From NCBI GenBank assembly GCA_015488855.1, contig WFMY01000163.1, positions 1 through 7,468 on the forward strand: DNA of 7,468 nucleotides, read 5' to 3'. Both the position numbers and the translations under genes were made by a program. Each line of letters opens with the position of its first letter. Position 1 is the stretch's first letter. Shown here in pieces: positions 6,266-7,468 of the stretch. Under the pieces are notes generated by a model. That model made no database searches. It was not told the DNA's origin and saw nothing but the letters and a program-made list of their open reading frames with translations. Source of the stretch: Helicobacteraceae bacterium. Its GTDB lineage: Bacteria > Campylobacterota > Campylobacteria > Campylobacterales > Sulfurimonadaceae.

Positions 6266-6608
6266 CTTTGATACGAGCAGCTTTACCAGCAAGGTCACGA
6301 AGGTAAAATAGTTTAGCACGACGAACACGACCGCGACGAATAACTTTTATCTCAGTTAATGAATCAGAAAACAGTGGAAAAATTCTTTCAATTCCTATTC
6401 CATTTGCACCGATTTTACGGACTGTAATAGTTTTACCAGTACCTTGACCACGCTTAGCAATACATACACCTTCGTATGCTTGTGTACGAGACTTGTCACC
6501 CTCTTTAATAGTTACAGATAAGCGAACAGTATCACCTGCACGAAAGTCTGGAATATTTTTCTCAGAAGTTTGTGCTTTTTCAAAATTTTCTATGTATTTA
6601 TTTCTCAT
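6249..6608 (-). CDS. rplS: 50S ribosomal protein L19
   Basis: This 119-residue protein is ribosomal protein L19, which sits at the interface of the large and small subunits. Diagnostic segments are PDFRAGDTVRLSV near the N-terminus, the EGVCIAKRGQG region, TVRKI, and the strongly conserved RRGRVRRAKLFYLRDL followed by GKAARIKE at the C-terminus. Length is normal for the family. The ATG overlaps the end of trmD by 11 nt, and AAGGA lies 6 nt upstream inside trmD, so translation is likely coupled. It is the last gene of the housekeeping block, ending in a terminator that starts within its own last codons. Confidence 0.97.
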   Translation of the reverse strand: MRNKYIENFEKAQTSEKNIPDFRAGDTVRLSVTIKEGDKSRTQAYEGVCIAKRGQGTGKTITVRKIGANGIGIERIFPLFSDSLTEIKVIRRGRVRRAKLFYLRDLAGKAARIKELRRK

Positions 6609-7302
6609 AGGATTTCCTTAATTTATGCTTTTTAAGCTGCTCTGGTCTGAAAAACTTAGTCTTACATTCAGAGAGAGCGATTTTTAGTGTGCGAATTTTA
6701 CTATGATTTCCCTTTATATATTCTTTAGGAACTTCAATTTCTTTATAATTTGTTGGTTTAGAGAAGGATGGTGCTTCTAAAAGGGGTGTTTCAAAACTTT
6801 CTATCTCTAAAGATGCAGCATTTCCAAGAACACCCTCAACATTTCGTGCAATGGCATCACACATAACCATTGAGGGAAGCTCACCACCTGTAAGTATATA
6901 ATCCCCTATAGAATAAACCTCATCTGCATACTTTTCTACAACTCGTTCGTCTATACCTTCGTAGCGACCACTCACAAAAGCTACATGAGATTTTTTAGCC
7001 AATCGTTTTGCATCGTTTTGCTTAAACTGTTTTGCAACTGGAGTTAAAAAAACTATATGTACATCTGGATCTTGCGTAGTTAGGCTATCTAGTGCATCAA
7101 AAAGTGGCTGAGGATTCATAACCATTCCTGCACCACCACCTACAGCTGTATCATCAACTTTATGGTGCTTGTTGATAGAAAACTCTCTTGGGTCAACATA
7201 CTTAATACTCACTAACTCTTTTTCGATAGCTCTTTTTAAAATAGAATCATTGAAATACCCTTCAACTATATTTGCAAATAAAGTAACAAAGCTAAACTTC
7301 AT
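6598..7302 (-). CDS. trmD: tRNA (guanine-N1)-methyltransferase TrmD
   Basis: This 234-residue SPOUT-family enzyme transfers a methyl group from S-adenosylmethionine to N1 of G37 in tRNAs, preventing +1 frameshifting. Motifs include VDDTAVGGGAGM (49-60), GRYEGIDER (112-120), SIGDYILTGGE (131-141) and VPKEYIKGNHSKI (191-203); the knotted SAM site spans the middle ones. Arg153 matches E. coli Arg154. The position of the E. coli general base Asp169 is Glu168 here (IESF), a conservative change. The C-terminal KIRTLKIALSECKTKFFRP replaces the usual W-R form and resembles TrmD proteins of Campylobacterota. The start ATG overlaps the rimM stop (TAATG); the ribosome binding site is weak, suggesting translational coupling. 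Length is typical. Confidence 0.97.
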   Translation of the reverse strand: MKFSFVTLFANIVEGYFNDSILKRAIEKELVSIKYVDPREFSINKHHKVDDTAVGGGAGMVMNPQPLFDALDSLTTQDPDVHIVFLTPVAKQFKQNDAKRLAKKSHVAFVSGRYEGIDERVVEKYADEVYSIGDYILTGGELPSMVMCDAIARNVEGVLGNAASLEIESFETPLLEAPSFSKPTNYKEIEVPKEYIKGNHSKIRTLKIALSECKTKFFRPEQLKKHKLRKSYEK

Positions 7303-7468
7303 TAGGATGCTTCTAAGATATCTTTGGCACCATTGGTGGTGATGGTTTTATTTTGAATATCTGTCTTGAGAACAAAAGGTGGATTATGTGGTAAGAGAAA
7401 AGTTTTTGAAAAACCCTCTTTAATGAGTAGTGCATCTGTTTGAATTTTTAAATAATTCATTGCATTGA
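7302..7468 (-). CDS. rimM: Ribosome maturation factor RimM, C-terminal part (cut by window edge)
   Basis: Reading from the right edge, 54 codons are open up to a TAA at 7302-7304 that shares one base with the trmD ATG. The visible protein ends ...KTFLLPHNPPFVLKTD, a short lysine/threonine-rich stretch, then DILEAS. The KTFLLPH...V...DIQNKTI pattern matches the PRC-barrel domain of RimM, where a (L/I)P motif precedes a strand with a conserved Asp. RimM assists maturation of the 30S subunit head through contact with S19. The gene order rimM-trmD-rplS is widely conserved and is the main support. The N-terminal domain lies outside the window. Confidence 0.85.
   Translation of the reverse strand, partial: NAMNYLKIQTDALLIKEGFSKTFLLPHNPPFVLKTDIQNKTITTNGAKDILEAS

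Overview
All seven recognisable genes in this AT-rich window are encoded on the minus strand, so transcription runs from right to left. The right end carries a housekeeping ribosome and tRNA maturation block: the 3' end of rimM, then trmD, then rplS. The sequences of TrmD, the RimM tail and L19, the low GC content and the very tight gene packing suggest a Campylobacterota (Epsilonproteobacteria) genome, plausibly Sulfurimonas-like. This is recognition by eye, not a search result.

The rplS transcript appears to end in an intrinsic terminator whose 12-bp stem begins inside the rplS coding region and holds the stop codon in its loop. Just beyond it, a perfect -10 box (TATAAT) with an imperfect palindrome over the -35 position starts a separate transcription unit. 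That unit has four closely packed genes, in order: an M20 metallopeptidase (carboxypeptidase G2/ArgE/DapE type), a RimK-like ATP-grasp ligase, a second ATP-grasp protein with a long C-terminal extension, and an 861-residue M14 zinc carboxypeptidase with FN3 and DNRLRE-like modules. Gaps are 11, 1 and 20 nt, each with a plausible ribosome binding site, so the four are very probably co-expressed.

Two peptide-bond-forming enzyme candidates paired with two carboxypeptidase candidates suggest a build-and-trim system: amino acids ligated onto a small molecule or protein, and removed or matured by the peptidases. The substrate cannot be read from the sequence. Two details give hints. The M14 enzyme has Arg at the position that sets C-terminal residue preference, which would fit acidic residues. 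The second ATP-grasp protein lacks the usual metal-binding Asn in its E-x-N motif, while its neighbour keeps it. None of the four has a visible signal peptide, so the system looks cytoplasmic, although the accessory modules of the M14 protein are usually found on exported proteins.

The left 181 bases hold no supported gene. On the minus strand they contain a TATAATTCCC promoter and a boxA-like antitermination sequence resembling a ribosomal RNA operon leader, so an rRNA operon may begin just beyond the left edge.
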